DNA of 41,872 bases from Micromonosporaceae bacterium (GCA_020027875.1 JAHRHA010000045.1:1-41872), one strand, 5' to 3'. Numbered from the stretch's first letter, positions 24,979 to 33,515 are shown. Notes: a model not told the origin generated them from the letters alone. Numbers and translations are program-made.

Positions 24979-25755
24979 ATGAGCGAGACCATCACATCGC
25001 AGATCCAGGCGGCCGCCGACAACGAGCGGCTGGGTCAGCTCCGGCAGCGCTATCACGGCCGCTTCCGGCTGAGCGCCGTCTTCACGATTGTACTGGCGGT
25101 GCTGTTCACCCTGGTGGTCGCCGGTCAGATCCTCGATTCGTCGACGGAGATCGCCACCACGCTCCTCCTGATCGACCTGCCCTTCCTGGCTCTCACCATC
25201 TGGATGTGGCGCTGGGAGCACCGGCACTCGAACGATGACCTCTACCTATTCGATGGCGGCCTGGTCCACGTGGATCGGAAGGGAGTGGTGACGTCCTACC
25301 CGTGGGCCGGCATCACCGAGGTCCGCGCCCGGAGGATGGAGCTCAGCATCGAGAACATTCCGGTACGGACCGTGTCCTTCATTAAGGTCGTACGCGGCGA
25401 CGGCGCCTCGGTCGTGCTCAACAACCGGTTCCGGGGCGTGCAGCCGCTTGGCATTGCCGTGCAGGAGTCGTCCGCCAGCGCTCGGCTGCCGCTCGCCCTC
25501 GACGTGCTCCGCGCCGGTGACACGATCAACTTCGACGGCGTCGTCATCGACCTACAGGGCATCCGCTACGGAGGGCGTACGCTCACGTGGCCGACGATCG
25601 TGGCGCTGGGGGCAGCCGAGGGCATCGTCTGGACCAAGGTGACCATCCGTACCCGCGTGCGACGCCGCCCGTACACCCGGCGGTTGTTCCCCTCACGACC
25701 ATTCCCCAATCAATGGCTCCTTGTCACCATCGCCCGTGCGCTCAATGTGGACTGA
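24979..25755 (+). CDS. Membrane-anchored protein, DUF6585-like
   Basis: 258 residues from ATG 24979 with GGAGG six bases upstream. Two adjacent membrane helices (about 33-75: FTIVLAVLFTLVVAGQIL; LLLIDLPFLALTIWMW) are followed by a beta-rich cytoplasmic region (DDLYLFDGGLVHVDRKG, VVTSYPWAGITEVRAR) resembling the PH-like domain of DUF6585 proteins. A second, related beta-rich part follows (INFDGVVIDLQGIRYGGRTL). Function unknown; the DUF assignment is from pattern memory and moderate. Confidence 0.7.
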   Translation: MSETITSQIQAAADNERLGQLRQRYHGRFRLSAVFTIVLAVLFTLVVAGQILDSSTEIATTLLLIDLPFLALTIWMWRWEHRHSNDDLYLFDGGLVHVDRKGVVTSYPWAGITEVRARRMELSIENIPVRTVSFIKVVRGDGASVVLNNRFRGVQPLGIAVQESSASARLPLALDVLRAGDTINFDGVVIDLQGIRYGGRTLTWPTIVALGAAEGIVWTKVTIRTRVRRRPYTRRLFPSRPFPNQWLLVTIARALNVD

Positions 25756-25778
25756 CGCGAGGCCAGGGGTGGCTCGCG
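25756..25778. terminator. Hairpin between convergent genes
   Basis: CGCGAGGCCA and TGGCTCGCG pair around GGGG with one bulged G, directly after the stop of the 24979 gene and 18 bases before the end of the MFS gene. It could serve both transcripts. Confidence 0.55.
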
Positions 25779-25796
25779 ACTCGGCGACACCATCGT

Positions 25797-27305
25797 TTAG
25801 CGGGCCACCTCGACCATCTCCGCCGTCGGGTCCCGCAGTTCCGGGTTGACCCGCTCGAACAACACCATGATGAGCACTCCCCCAAGCACCATCAGCGCAG
25901 CACCGATGCGGAAGGCCAGGACGTAGCCCGCCGTCACCGCGACGTCGGGGGACACGCCGTGCTGGATCTCGTCGCCGGCGTACCGGAGCGCGAGGGTCAC
26001 GAGGACGGCGAGACCGAGCGCACCGCCGACCTGCTGCATGGTGCTCTGCACGCCCGAGGCCAGACCGGAATCCTGGACGGTGACCCCGTGCAGGGCGGCG
26101 GTGGTCGCGGCCGGCATGGTTGCGCCGGCGAACACCCCGAACACGATCATGCCCGGCAATATCCCGCCAACGTAGGAGCTGTCGACGTCGATCATGCTCG
26201 TCAGGAGGAGCCCCACGCCGGCACCGATGAAGCCGACGGCAGCCACGACTTTGACGCCGAAGCGTGGAGTCAACGCGGTGCCCAGGCCTATGCCGGCGCC
26301 GATCGCGAACCCGAGTGGCAGCCAGGACAGCCCGCTCTCCAGCGGGGAGAACCGTAGAACGTGCTGTTCGAACAAGGTCAGCATGAAGGTGTACGAGATG
26401 AACGCCGCCATGAAGAACAACGAGGTGCCGTTGATGACCGATCTGGTCCGGTTGGCGAAGAACTCCAGTGGAATGAGCGGGTTCTTAGCTCGACGCTCGA
26501 CAATGAGCGTTGCGAGGAGCAGACAGAGTCCGGCGACAAGCGGAAGAACGACTCTCGCAGATCCCCAGGGGTGCTCAGCGGCCTGCAGCAGGCCATAGAC
26601 GATGGCGACGAGACCCGCGGTCGAGGTGATCGCACCGGTGACGTCAAGCCCCGAGTTCTTATCGCGCACCATTCGGCTCTCGGCGACCAGACGGGGCAGG
26701 AGCAGGAGGACCAGCACAGCGACCGGCACGTTGATGTAGAAGATCCAGCGCCAGGACGCCAGATCCGTCAGGACACCGGAGATGACGTAGCCCAAGGTCC
26801 CGCCGAGCGCCGCTAGCCCGCCCCAGATTCCCAGGGCCTTCGTCCGTTCCTTCGGGTCGGTGAAGAGCAACGCGATCAGGCCGAGCGACGCGGGGGCGGC
26901 GATCGCCTCGGCGATTCCCTGACCGAACCGACCAGCAACCATCATCCCCTGGGAGGCGGCGGCACCGCAGACGACCGAGGACACCGCGAAGATGACCACA
27001 CCGGTCAGCAGCTGACGCCGTCGGCCGAAGACGTCGGCCAGCCGGCCACCGAGCAGCAACAGCCCGCCCGACATCAATACGTAGCCGTTGACGACCCAGG
27101 CCAGCCCGGGCTGCGTGAAGCCAAGGGAATCCTGGATCCGCGGCAGCGCCACGTTCACGACGGTCATGTCCAGCAGGATCATGAACTGTAGGCCGCACAC
27201 GAGGGTGAGCGCCCACCACCGCCGGGGATCTGCCTCAGCCCGTGGCCGGCGTGCCTGCGGCACCTCGGCATCCTCCGAGGCCGTACTCGATCTTATTGTG
27301 GACAT
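25797..27305 (-). CDS. MFS multidrug exporter, EmrB/QacA (DHA2, 14-span) type
   Basis: 502 residues, about 14 spans. Motif D1 LLDMTVVNVALPRIQ in span 1, motif A GGRLADVFGRRRQLL in loop 2-3, motif B AGRFGQGIAEAIAAPASLGL and motif C GLAALGGTLGYVISGVLTD mark a drug:H+ antiporter of the DHA2 family. The C-terminal half has SGLASGVQSTMQQVGGALGLA, also typical. AAGGGAG precedes the ATG. Transcribed away from the SigG-like gene; a VOC gene remnant lies just upstream in the same direction. The substrate is unknown; toxic organics are likely. Confidence 0.92.
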   Translation of the reverse strand: MSTIRSSTASEDAEVPQARRPRAEADPRRWWALTLVCGLQFMILLDMTVVNVALPRIQDSLGFTQPGLAWVVNGYVLMSGGLLLLGGRLADVFGRRRQLLTGVVIFAVSSVVCGAAASQGMMVAGRFGQGIAEAIAAPASLGLIALLFTDPKERTKALGIWGGLAALGGTLGYVISGVLTDLASWRWIFYINVPVAVLVLLLLPRLVAESRMVRDKNSGLDVTGAITSTAGLVAIVYGLLQAAEHPWGSARVVLPLVAGLCLLLATLIVERRAKNPLIPLEFFANRTRSVINGTSLFFMAAFISYTFMLTLFEQHVLRFSPLESGLSWLPLGFAIGAGIGLGTALTPRFGVKVVAAVGFIGAGVGLLLTSMIDVDSSYVGGILPGMIVFGVFAGATMPAATTAALHGVTVQDSGLASGVQSTMQQVGGALGLAVLVTLALRYAGDEIQHGVSPDVAVTAGYVLAFRIGAALMVLGGVLIMVLFERVNPELRDPTAEMVEVAR

Positions 27306-27354
27306 GTTTATCTCCCTTGATGATCGATTTTGTGAAAGTCGGCGAACAGCAACG

Positions 27355-27441
27355 TCAGGGGCTCAGCAGGCCGACCGGGTTGCCGTCGGGATCGGTGAAC
27401 ACGGCCATCCGCCTCGCATGGTTTCGTCCGGTCTGGGTCAT
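27355..27441 (-). pseudogene. VOC/glyoxalase gene reduced to 28 codons by internal deletion
   Basis: GGAGG lies five bases before an ATG at 27441; the frame runs MTQTGRNHARRMAVFTDPDG and on to VGLLSP before the stop. The last 17 residues are the unmistakable C-terminal strand of a VOC protein (F-x-DPDGNPVGL), joined to what looks like the normal start. The intervening ~100 codons have been lost. It sits 49 bases upstream of the MFS gene on the same strand and opposite the sigma factor gene. Confidence 0.65.
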
Positions 27442-27515
27442 GGGGTCCTCCTTGGTCAGGGGCGTTCATGCTCGGTCGCAAGGGAGACTCCCGCCATGGG
27501 GCAGAATCATCGCTC

Positions 27516-28568
27516 GTGAGCAACATTTCTTGGCCGACCGCGGACACGGCGGCGCAGGGTGCCGAGGATTTCGACCTGGCCCGGGCGCGCGACGGGGACG
27601 ACGCCGCATTCACCCGCCTCGTCCAGCCGGTGCGCCGGGAGCTACACGCGCACTGCTACCGCATGCTCGGCTCGACCCACGACGCCGACGACGCCCTGCA
27701 GGACGCCCTGCTTCGGGCGTGGCGAGGGCTCGAGCGCTTCGAGGGTCGTAGCTCGCTGCGCTCGTGGCTCTACACCGTGGCCACCCGCACGTGCCTGGAC
27801 ATCGTCGAAACCCGCGGCAAGCGGGCTCTGCCCATAGACCTCGGCCCGTCCAGTGACCGCGTCGTGCTTGACGGCGCACCGCTGGCCGACGTCGCTTGGC
27901 TGGGCCCCTACTCCGATGCGGGCCTCGCCGACGGTCTGGCCGGCCCCGCCGCGCGATACGAGCAACGCGAAGCCGTCGAACTCGCCTTCGTCGCCGCCCT
28001 ACAACACCTGCCGGGCAACCAGCGGGCGGCGCTGTTGCTCGTCGAGGTCCTCGGCTTCTCCGCCGCCGAGATCGCCTCCATGATGGACACCACCACCGCG
28101 TCGGTGAACAGTGCCCTGCAGCGAGCGCGTCGGATCGTCGCGGAAAAGATCCCCGCTCCCACCCAGCAGCAGACGCTGCGGGAAATCGGCGACACGCGCC
28201 TGAGGGACATCGTCGCCGCGTTCTCCGGTGCGCTAGAACGCGGTGACGCACCCGCCCTGGTCGCACTGTTGACCGATGACGTCACCTGGTCGATGCCGCC
28301 GCTGCCGTACTGGTACCACGGCCTCGATGCCGTCACCGACTTCGCCGTGCAGGTCCCACTGACCGCATGCGGAAGCTGGCGGCATCTCCCGACCAGCGCG
28401 AACGGCCAGCCCGCCGTGGGCTTCTACCTACGGAACGACGACGCCGGCCCGTACCTGAGCTGGTCGATCACCATGCTGACCCTGCGCGGCGAGCACATCG
28501 CCGAGATCACCTCGTTCATCGGCCCCGAGCACTTCGCACTCTTCGGACTGCCCGCCTCGCTCCCCTGA
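27516..28568 (+). CDS. ECF sigma factor, SigG/SigX5-like with SnoaL C-domain
   Basis: About 350 residues from GTG 27516. Region 2 spans FTRLVQPVRRELHAHCYRML, DADDALQDALLRAWRGL and RSSLRSWLYTVATRTCLD; region 4 includes LPGNQRAALLLVEVLGFSAA and SVNSALQRARR. The last ~130 residues (LREIGDTRLRDIVAAFSGAL to EHFALFGLP) form a SnoaL-like domain with TWSMPPLPYWYHG. This is the architecture of the TIGR02960/SigG group, in which the C-terminal domain replaces or complements an anti-sigma factor. Divergent from the VOC remnant and exporter, which may be targets. The trigger is unknown. Confidence 0.9.
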   Translation: MSNISWPTADTAAQGAEDFDLARARDGDDAAFTRLVQPVRRELHAHCYRMLGSTHDADDALQDALLRAWRGLERFEGRSSLRSWLYTVATRTCLDIVETRGKRALPIDLGPSSDRVVLDGAPLADVAWLGPYSDAGLADGLAGPAARYEQREAVELAFVAALQHLPGNQRAALLLVEVLGFSAAEIASMMDTTTASVNSALQRARRIVAEKIPAPTQQQTLREIGDTRLRDIVAAFSGALERGDAPALVALLTDDVTWSMPPLPYWYHGLDAVTDFAVQVPLTACGSWRHLPTSANGQPAVGFYLRNDDAGPYLSWSITMLTLRGEHIAEITSFIGPEHFALFGLPASLP

Positions 28569-28599
28569 CCAAGCGGCGATGCCCAGCTGGTGAGTACAG

Positions 28600-29331
28600 A
28601 TGCTGGTACGGGTGAGTACGAGTACGCATGTGCCCGCAGCCGCGGTGGCAGAGCCTGGACCCATGGTGATTGAGAAAGCTCCGGCACGCTCGTCGGTTGT
28701 CGTGGTCCTCTTGGTGCTATCCGCCTTGGTGGGGGCTGGTACCGCTCTGATTCTTTACATCTTCCTCATCGAATATGGCCCCACCAGCGGATCCCGGGTC
28801 GATGGCGCGGTACAGGGACTGACGTTCGCCGCCGTGCCGCTGCTGGTGGCGGGTGTGCTGGCGGCGGTCGCGTTCGGCTTAGGGCGGCGCTCGTCCTGGG
28901 TACGGAGCTTGGCGGTGGCAGCAGCTGTGCTCAGCGTGTGTGGTGTGCTGGTCGCTGGAGCGCAGGCCGCCGTTGGCAAATACGACCGGCTCGCTAAGGT
29001 CCCCGACTGCGGGACCGCGGAGGTGGGCGGATCACCGGGGGCTCGCGTCGCCCGGGAGGCCTTCGCCGATCTCGAGCACCCTGGGCCCTTCGGCGCCAGC
29101 TGGAACGGGATCCAGGGCTGTGGTGCCGACCTGCTGAACGTGACTTTTGCCGAGGCCGCCGCGCACTACCGCGACCGCCTTCCAGCCGCCGGCTGGGCCA
29201 TCACCCGCGACAACAGCTCCGAGCTGGCTGCCCGCCGCAACGACCTGATATTCGTTCTGACCGAGCGCTGCGGGCCGGTATCGGTCGAGATGAGGCTTGC
29301 CGATGCCGGGGATATCTCAACTCGGTGCTGA
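28600..29331 (+). CDS. Membrane protein with extracytoplasmic C-domain
   Basis: 243 residues from 28600; an internal ATG at 28663 (MVIEKAPARSS) is an equally good start. Three membrane segments (VVVVLLVLSALVGAGTALIL; LTFAAVPLLVAGVLAAVAFG; SLAVAAAVLSVCGVLVAGAQ) precede a domain of about 110 residues that probably faces outward and contains Cys at DCGTAEV, QGCGADL, ERCGPV and the C-terminal TRC, possibly two disulfides. The text FAEAAAHYRDRLPAAGWAIT resembles small substrate-binding or lipoprotein domains common in actinomycetes. No function assigned. Confidence 0.7.
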   Translation: MLVRVSTSTHVPAAAVAEPGPMVIEKAPARSSVVVVLLVLSALVGAGTALILYIFLIEYGPTSGSRVDGAVQGLTFAAVPLLVAGVLAAVAFGLGRRSSWVRSLAVAAAVLSVCGVLVAGAQAAVGKYDRLAKVPDCGTAEVGGSPGARVAREAFADLEHPGPFGASWNGIQGCGADLLNVTFAEAAAHYRDRLPAAGWAITRDNSSELAARRNDLIFVLTERCGPVSVEMRLADAGDISTRC

Positions 29332-29409
29332 CCGAGAACCATCGTGGACGTGCGCAGGGGACCCCGACCAGCACCGGCCTGAACGCCTGGCATGCTGGGC
29401 CTAACGTGC

Positions 29410-29415
29410 TAGGCT
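29410..29415 (+). promoter_or_regulatory. Putative leaderless promoter of the toxin-antitoxin pair
   Basis: TAGGCT lies six bases before ATG 29422, with CTGGCA 17 bases further upstream (29387-29392) as a possible -35 box. There is no ribosome site, so transcription probably starts at the ATG. Confidence 0.45.
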
Positions 29416-29421
29416 CCGACC

Positions 29422-29997
29422 ATGGGTCAGTTCATGGAGGAAGAGCTGCGTGAGGTTGTGAGCGGCTACGAGACGTCCAAGAACGCGGCTTTGATGCGGC
29501 GTGACGCCCAGCTCCGCGAGTTCCACGCGCGCGGCTGGCGCCCGGTCGACCTGCAGCGCGTGACGGGATACAGCCGGGAGACCATCCGGCAGGCCCTGCA
29601 CCCGGAGGTGCGCCGGGCCACCAACACCAGCCGGCGCAAGGTCACCTCCGCGCCCAGCCGGCAGGCGGATGGGTACGCCAGCTACGGCGCCCGCAAGCAG
29701 TACGTCGTGGCGGAGCGTCTAGACGACCTGCGCGGCCAGACGGAGGGGACGGCAAACCTGCCACAGCACCTCGACTGGTCCGGCAATGCGAGCTACGACC
29801 TCGACAAGCCGGCGCGGCTCGCGTCGATGTACCGGACTGTCCTCAACGAAGCCAGCTCCACCGACGATCTTCTTGCCTGGATCGACGGGCGGTTGCTGGT
29901 GCAGCTGTGGCCCACGCTCTGGCTGCCACCGCAGCTGCGACGGCTCTGGGAGAGCCGTTTCCCGGAGCTGGCCTTGCTCCGCGCCGAAGCGGCCTAG
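29422..29997 (+). CDS. HTH protein, likely antitoxin partner of AbiEii-type toxin
   Basis: 191 residues. Residues about 18-62 form a basic helix-turn-helix (ALMRRDAQLREFHARGW, then VDLQRVTGYSRETIRQAL) like a resolvase or MarR-type DNA-binding unit. A polar linker leads to a C-terminal helical domain (ARLASMYRTVLNEA, LLAWIDGRLLVQLWPTLWLP, LRRLWESRFPELA). The stop is one base from the toxin start, so the two are translationally coupled. In AbiE systems the first gene encodes an HTH antitoxin that represses the operon; this protein is not clearly of the AbiEi family, so the role is inferred from position and partner. Confidence 0.7.
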   Translation: MGQFMEEELREVVSGYETSKNAALMRRDAQLREFHARGWRPVDLQRVTGYSRETIRQALHPEVRRATNTSRRKVTSAPSRQADGYASYGARKQYVVAERLDDLRGQTEGTANLPQHLDWSGNASYDLDKPARLASMYRTVLNEASSTDDLLAWIDGRLLVQLWPTLWLPPQLRRLWESRFPELALLRAEAA

Positions 29998-29998
29998 C

Positions 29999-30652
29999 GT
30001 GGACGCCTTCCAGCAGGGTCTGGCCCGGATCGGCCTCGACGCCGCGGAGCGGTACGGGTTCGCGCTCGCCGGCGGCTACGCGGTGCAGGCGGCGGGCTTC
30101 CTGCAACGACCCAGTGAGGACATCGATCTGTTCACGGTTTGGGAGCGTCGGGGCGAGTTCGAGACTGCGGCCGGCGCAATCGTCGACGCGTACCTCGCCG
30201 CGGGCCTGAGCGTGGAGGCCGAACGCCGCCACGACACCTTCACCCGGCTGACCGTCTCCGACGGCGTGCAGACTGCGAAGGTCGAACTCGGTGTGGACAT
30301 GCGCGCCAACGAACCGGTCCGGATATCGATCGGGCCGGTCCTGCACCCCGACGACGCAGTCGCCAACAAGATGGGCGCGCTCTACGAGCGTGCCCTCGCC
30401 CGTGACTTCATCGACATCGACGCGGTGCTGCGGTCGGGTCGCTACGAGGGGCGGGCGCTGCTGCATCTCGCGGAGCGCTCGGACATCACCTTCGATCGAA
30501 GCGTGTTCGCCGAGGCGCTCGCTCAGGTGCAGCTGCTCGACGACGACGACTTCGCGCAGTACGGCCTGGTCGGCGAGGACCTCGACGATCTGCGTCACCG
30601 GTTCGCCGCTTGGCGCGCGGAGCTGCTCGACAGCACCGGGCCAACTGGGTGA
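29999..30652 (+). CDS. AbiEii/AbiGii-type nucleotidyltransferase toxin
   Basis: 217 residues from GTG 29999. Motif I is FALAGGYAVQ (Gly25-Gly26) followed by RPSEDIDLFT (Asp41, Asp43), the GG-x(n)-DxD signature of the beta-polymerase fold. KVELGVDMR carries the third acidic position, and ANKMGALYERALARDFIDI matches the family's K-x-x-AL-x-R-x(3)-RDFxD motif. AbiEii proteins are GTP-binding nucleotidyltransferases that cause reversible growth arrest and abortive phage infection as type IV or type II-like toxins. Paired with the HTH gene at 29422. Confidence 0.88.
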   Translation: MDAFQQGLARIGLDAAERYGFALAGGYAVQAAGFLQRPSEDIDLFTVWERRGEFETAAGAIVDAYLAAGLSVEAERRHDTFTRLTVSDGVQTAKVELGVDMRANEPVRISIGPVLHPDDAVANKMGALYERALARDFIDIDAVLRSGRYEGRALLHLAERSDITFDRSVFAEALAQVQLLDDDDFAQYGLVGEDLDDLRHRFAAWRAELLDSTGPTG

Positions 30653-30764
30653 TCGGGCCCGGCTGCGTTCATTGCTTGCGCCGCTGCGCACCCGGCTCGT
30701 CACTCATCAGGTCTAACCGAGCGAGCGATCGTCACAGGTGCTGTCGAGGGGCAGGATGTCATTC

Positions 30765-31280
30765 ATGGAGACCTGGGACGCCCTTCGGGCTCGCCGCAAC
30801 GTTCGGACGTTCACACGGCAGCCCATTTCGTCGCATGACCTCGACCAGATCCTCGAAGCAGGACGGCGGGCACCCTCGGCCAGCAACTGGCAACCGTGGG
30901 ACTTCGTCGTAGTCACCGACCGCGCACAGCTTCAGCGCCTATCCGGGGTCTGGCGCGGCGCCGGCCACATAGCTGGGGCCGCGGCCGCGGTAGCTATCGT
31001 CGCCGTGCAGCCGCAAGACGCCCGACGCGCGAACCTGCTCCAATACGACCTGGGCCAGGCGACCATGGCGATCGCCATAGCCGCGGCGGACCTGGGACTG
31101 GGCACCGGCCACGCCGCCGCCGAGGACCAGGACCTCGCCCGTGACGTGCTGGGCTTCCCCAACGACCGGTTCCTCGCCTATCTCCTGTCCGTGGGACATC
31201 CGGCCGACATGCCGCTGCGCGTTATCAAACGTCCGGATCGTCGGCCGTTCGAGGAGGTCGTCCACCGCGGGCGCTGGTAG
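30765..31280 (+). CDS. Nitroreductase-family flavoprotein
   Basis: 171 residues from ATG 30765, with GCAGGA eight bases upstream (ATG 30756 is an alternative). The start WDALRARRNVRTFTRQPIS is the FMN-phosphate loop signature of nitroreductases; GRRAPSASNWQPWDFVVV binds FMN, and QATMAIAIAAADLGLGTGHA with FLAYLLSVGHPAD complete the fold. These enzymes reduce nitro, quinone or enone groups with NAD(P)H; the exact substrate is unknown. It is at the short end of the family's length range. Confidence 0.9.
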   Translation: METWDALRARRNVRTFTRQPISSHDLDQILEAGRRAPSASNWQPWDFVVVTDRAQLQRLSGVWRGAGHIAGAAAAVAIVAVQPQDARRANLLQYDLGQATMAIAIAAADLGLGTGHAAAEDQDLARDVLGFPNDRFLAYLLSVGHPADMPLRVIKRPDRRPFEEVVHRGRW

Positions 31281-31408
31281 CCCGTCCTCGGGATCGGGCA
31301 CCGGTGGGCGACTGCGTACACGAAAGTTCCGCTCACCTGTGCCCGACAGCAGACATCTATCATGGCGGCCATGCTCGTACGCGTTGCCGTCCTCGCCGGG
31401 AGGCTGGG

Positions 31409-32410
31409 GTGACGACCAGCCTGACCAAGCGGCCGGTCGCGGCTGATGAGCTGCAGGCGTTGGCAGGGCGGGCGTTCGGCGCTGGTCGACGCGCCGCGTC
31501 CTGGACGGAGCTTACAGGCGGCACGTATAACACAGTCCTCGCCCTGACGCTCGACGACGGCCGCGACGTGATCCTTAAGGTCGCGCCGCCGCCGCACCTC
31601 GAGCTGCTCACTCACGAGGTCGACCTTCTGCGGACTGAGGTCGAGTTCTACCGGCGTGCCGCTGCGGTCGGCGTTGCGGTGCCGTCGGTCCTCGCGGCAG
31701 ACTTCGCCCGGGACCTCATCGGCACAGACTTCGCGTTCCTGTCTCGTATCGAGGGTGTCCCGTTCGACACCGTTGAATCCACAATGACGCTGGCAGAGGC
31801 GGCGGCGGTACGGCGTGAGGTGGCCGCCGCGGCAGGGCGGTTGCACGCGGTCACCGGTACGGCGTATGGCTACCCGTTGCGCGGTAGCAACTCCTGGCAA
31901 AGCACGTGGCGGGCTGCCTTCGGTGCCATGGTGGACGACCTCATGGGGGACGCCGCGCGTCTCGCTAACGTCCTACCGGCGTCACCCGAACGAATCGCCA
32001 CGATGATGCGCCGGCACGCCGACGTGCTCGACGACGTCGACTGCCCCGCGCTTGTCCACTTTGACCTGTGGGATGGCAACGTCTTCGTCAACGCCCACCC
32101 CGCCGGCGGCTGGCGCCTCACCGGATTCATCGACGGCGAGCGCGCATTCTACGGCGATCCCATAGCCGAGCTGTGCAGTCTCACTCTGTTTCGTGAGATC
32201 GAGCCGGAGATCCTGGAAGGGTACGCCGAGACGGCACCCTCCCCGTTCAAGTTGGCCGGGCGCGCCGCGCGGCGGCTGGACCTCTATACCACCTACCTCT
32301 ACCTGATCATGGCAATCGAGGGCCCGACGCGGGGGTGGCACAGCCCGGAGCGGCGCGAGTTCGAACTGTTCCTTCGCGGCCGGCTCGAGGAGCAGTTCAG
32401 ACGTTTGTGA
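31409..32410 (+). CDS. Aminoglycoside phosphotransferase-fold (APH) kinase
   Basis: 333 residues from GTG 31409, with GGGAGG six bases upstream. The N-lobe has LTGGTYNTVLALTLDDGRDV and the ATP-contacting Lys in VILKVAPP; the C-lobe has the Brenner motif VHFDLWDGNVFV (HxDxxxxN) and the metal-binding Asp in GFIDGERAFYGDP. The FLSRIEGVPF hinge is also typical. APH-fold proteins phosphorylate antibiotics or small alcohols; the group with ERAFYGDP endings is broad, so drug resistance cannot be claimed. Confidence 0.88.
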   Translation: MTTSLTKRPVAADELQALAGRAFGAGRRAASWTELTGGTYNTVLALTLDDGRDVILKVAPPPHLELLTHEVDLLRTEVEFYRRAAAVGVAVPSVLAADFARDLIGTDFAFLSRIEGVPFDTVESTMTLAEAAAVRREVAAAAGRLHAVTGTAYGYPLRGSNSWQSTWRAAFGAMVDDLMGDAARLANVLPASPERIATMMRRHADVLDDVDCPALVHFDLWDGNVFVNAHPAGGWRLTGFIDGERAFYGDPIAELCSLTLFREIEPEILEGYAETAPSPFKLAGRAARRLDLYTTYLYLIMAIEGPTRGWHSPERREFELFLRGRLEEQFRRL

Positions 32411-32750
32411 CCATCGCAATCCGGACAAAGGCAGGAGCGTGAAGAGAATCGATCGCCCGGGGGGGAAGGAAATCCGACGGTGACTGTGGTCCGGGCTTCG
32501 TTTGGTTCGGCGCTTGCATCTGTTCGTGTTTAGCGGTTCTCCGCACTTGTGCAGTGTGTCGGTGCGTGAGTGAGGCTCGTGGCCTCGGCATGCTGACTGT
32601 TTCCACAACCGACAGCAGCGAGGTCACGAGCATGGACGACATTACGTCGTTTGTTGTTCGGCGTGGACAGCTTCCGTGTCGTCGACGTCGTGTGCGTCGC
32701 CGACCGATCGAATCCGACTCGGGCTTCATGCCTCCGATACCATGTCCGGC
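32411..32750. other. Non-coding stretch with hairpin, possible remnant of mobile DNA
   Basis: About 340 bases before the methyltransferase. GCTCGTGGCCTCG (from 32577) pairs with CGAGGTCACGAGC (to 32631) at 12 of 13 positions around a ~30-base loop that has further partial pairing. Next to it, an ATG at 32632 with GAGG nine bases upstream opens a short frame (MDDITSFVVRRGQL) that soon becomes Arg-rich and has no body. This could be the end of an insertion sequence; I cannot name a family. Confidence 0.35.
32738..32743 (+). promoter_or_regulatory. Putative -10 box of a leaderless promoter
   Basis: TACCAT, seven bases before ATG 32751 of the methyltransferase. No Shine-Dalgarno site lies between. 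The alternative ATG at 32742 overlaps this box. Confidence 0.4.
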
Positions 32751-33515
32751 ATGACATCGGCAGATCATCATAAGTACCGCTATCCCGACCCGGCCGAAAA
32801 CATCACCTTAACCCTCGTCGACCAGAGTGAGCTTTCGCCAGAGCTTTGGGGGGAGCAGGAGTCGAGCGTTTTGGCCAAAATCGACGAGGCACTCCGCCAC
32901 GGAAGGCTGCTGACCCTGCTCGACTATGGCTCGGGCACCGGCAGACTGGCCGTGCGGTATGCCGAGATCTTTGAACGAGTCACGTCATTTGAGCCCGACG
33001 CGGGTCGCGCTCGGGAGCAGCGTGACTTCATTGCGATGACACCGTTGGCAGATCGAATCCGTGTGATCGAGGACCTCGCCGTCGCTGACGCCGAGTACAA
33101 CGCAGTCCTGTGCAGCCACGTCATTCAGCATGTGCCACGCGCCGTCGCGGAGAGAGTGCTCCAAGACATCACCGGCCACGTCGAGCACGGCGGCGTGGTG
33201 GTCCTTCTCACCACGCTATCACCGGACAAAGATCCCCACTACGTGCTGAGTTACGTTAGTGATGCCGGTCGGGCCGTCGAAGACGACGTATCAGCCGTCG
33301 AGTTCGAGAACGCAGCGCGGGAGGACGTTATTGGCGTGCTGCCCGTCCGTTTCTTCCCGCTTGCCGGCCTGGTCGCTGAACTCGACCGTTTGGGTATGGA
33401 CACTCTAGGAGCGTTCGGTTTTCATGGAAGTTCAGGGATCGTCGGTCCCGCCACCGAGGCATCACCGGAATTGCTCCGGTGCCGAGACGTGGCGCTGGTA
33501 ACCCGCAGGAGGTAG
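32751..33515 (+). CDS. Class I SAM-dependent methyltransferase
   Basis: 254 residues from ATG 32751. Motif I LLDYGSGTGRLAVRYAE, motif II SFEPDAGR, motif III VLCSHVIQHVP and the following GGVVVLLTTL strand give a complete Rossmann methyltransferase. The acceptor is unknown; the C-terminal part (DDVSAVEFENAA, GVLPVRFFPLAGLVAEL) is not diagnostic. The next gene starts six bases after its stop behind a strong ribosome site, so the two form an operon. Confidence 0.87.
   Translation: MTSADHHKYRYPDPAENITLTLVDQSELSPELWGEQESSVLAKIDEALRHGRLLTLLDYGSGTGRLAVRYAEIFERVTSFEPDAGRAREQRDFIAMTPLADRIRVIEDLAVADAEYNAVLCSHVIQHVPRAVAERVLQDITGHVEHGGVVVLLTTLSPDKDPHYVLSYVSDAGRAVEDDVSAVEFENAAREDVIGVLPVRFFPLAGLVAELDRLGMDTLGAFGFHGSSGIVGPATEASPELLRCRDVALVTRRR

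Noticed and set aside
31409..32410. APH-fold protein as an aminoglycoside resistance gene
   Set aside because: The fold is shared by many small-molecule kinases; nothing in the sequence or neighbours indicates an antibiotic substrate.
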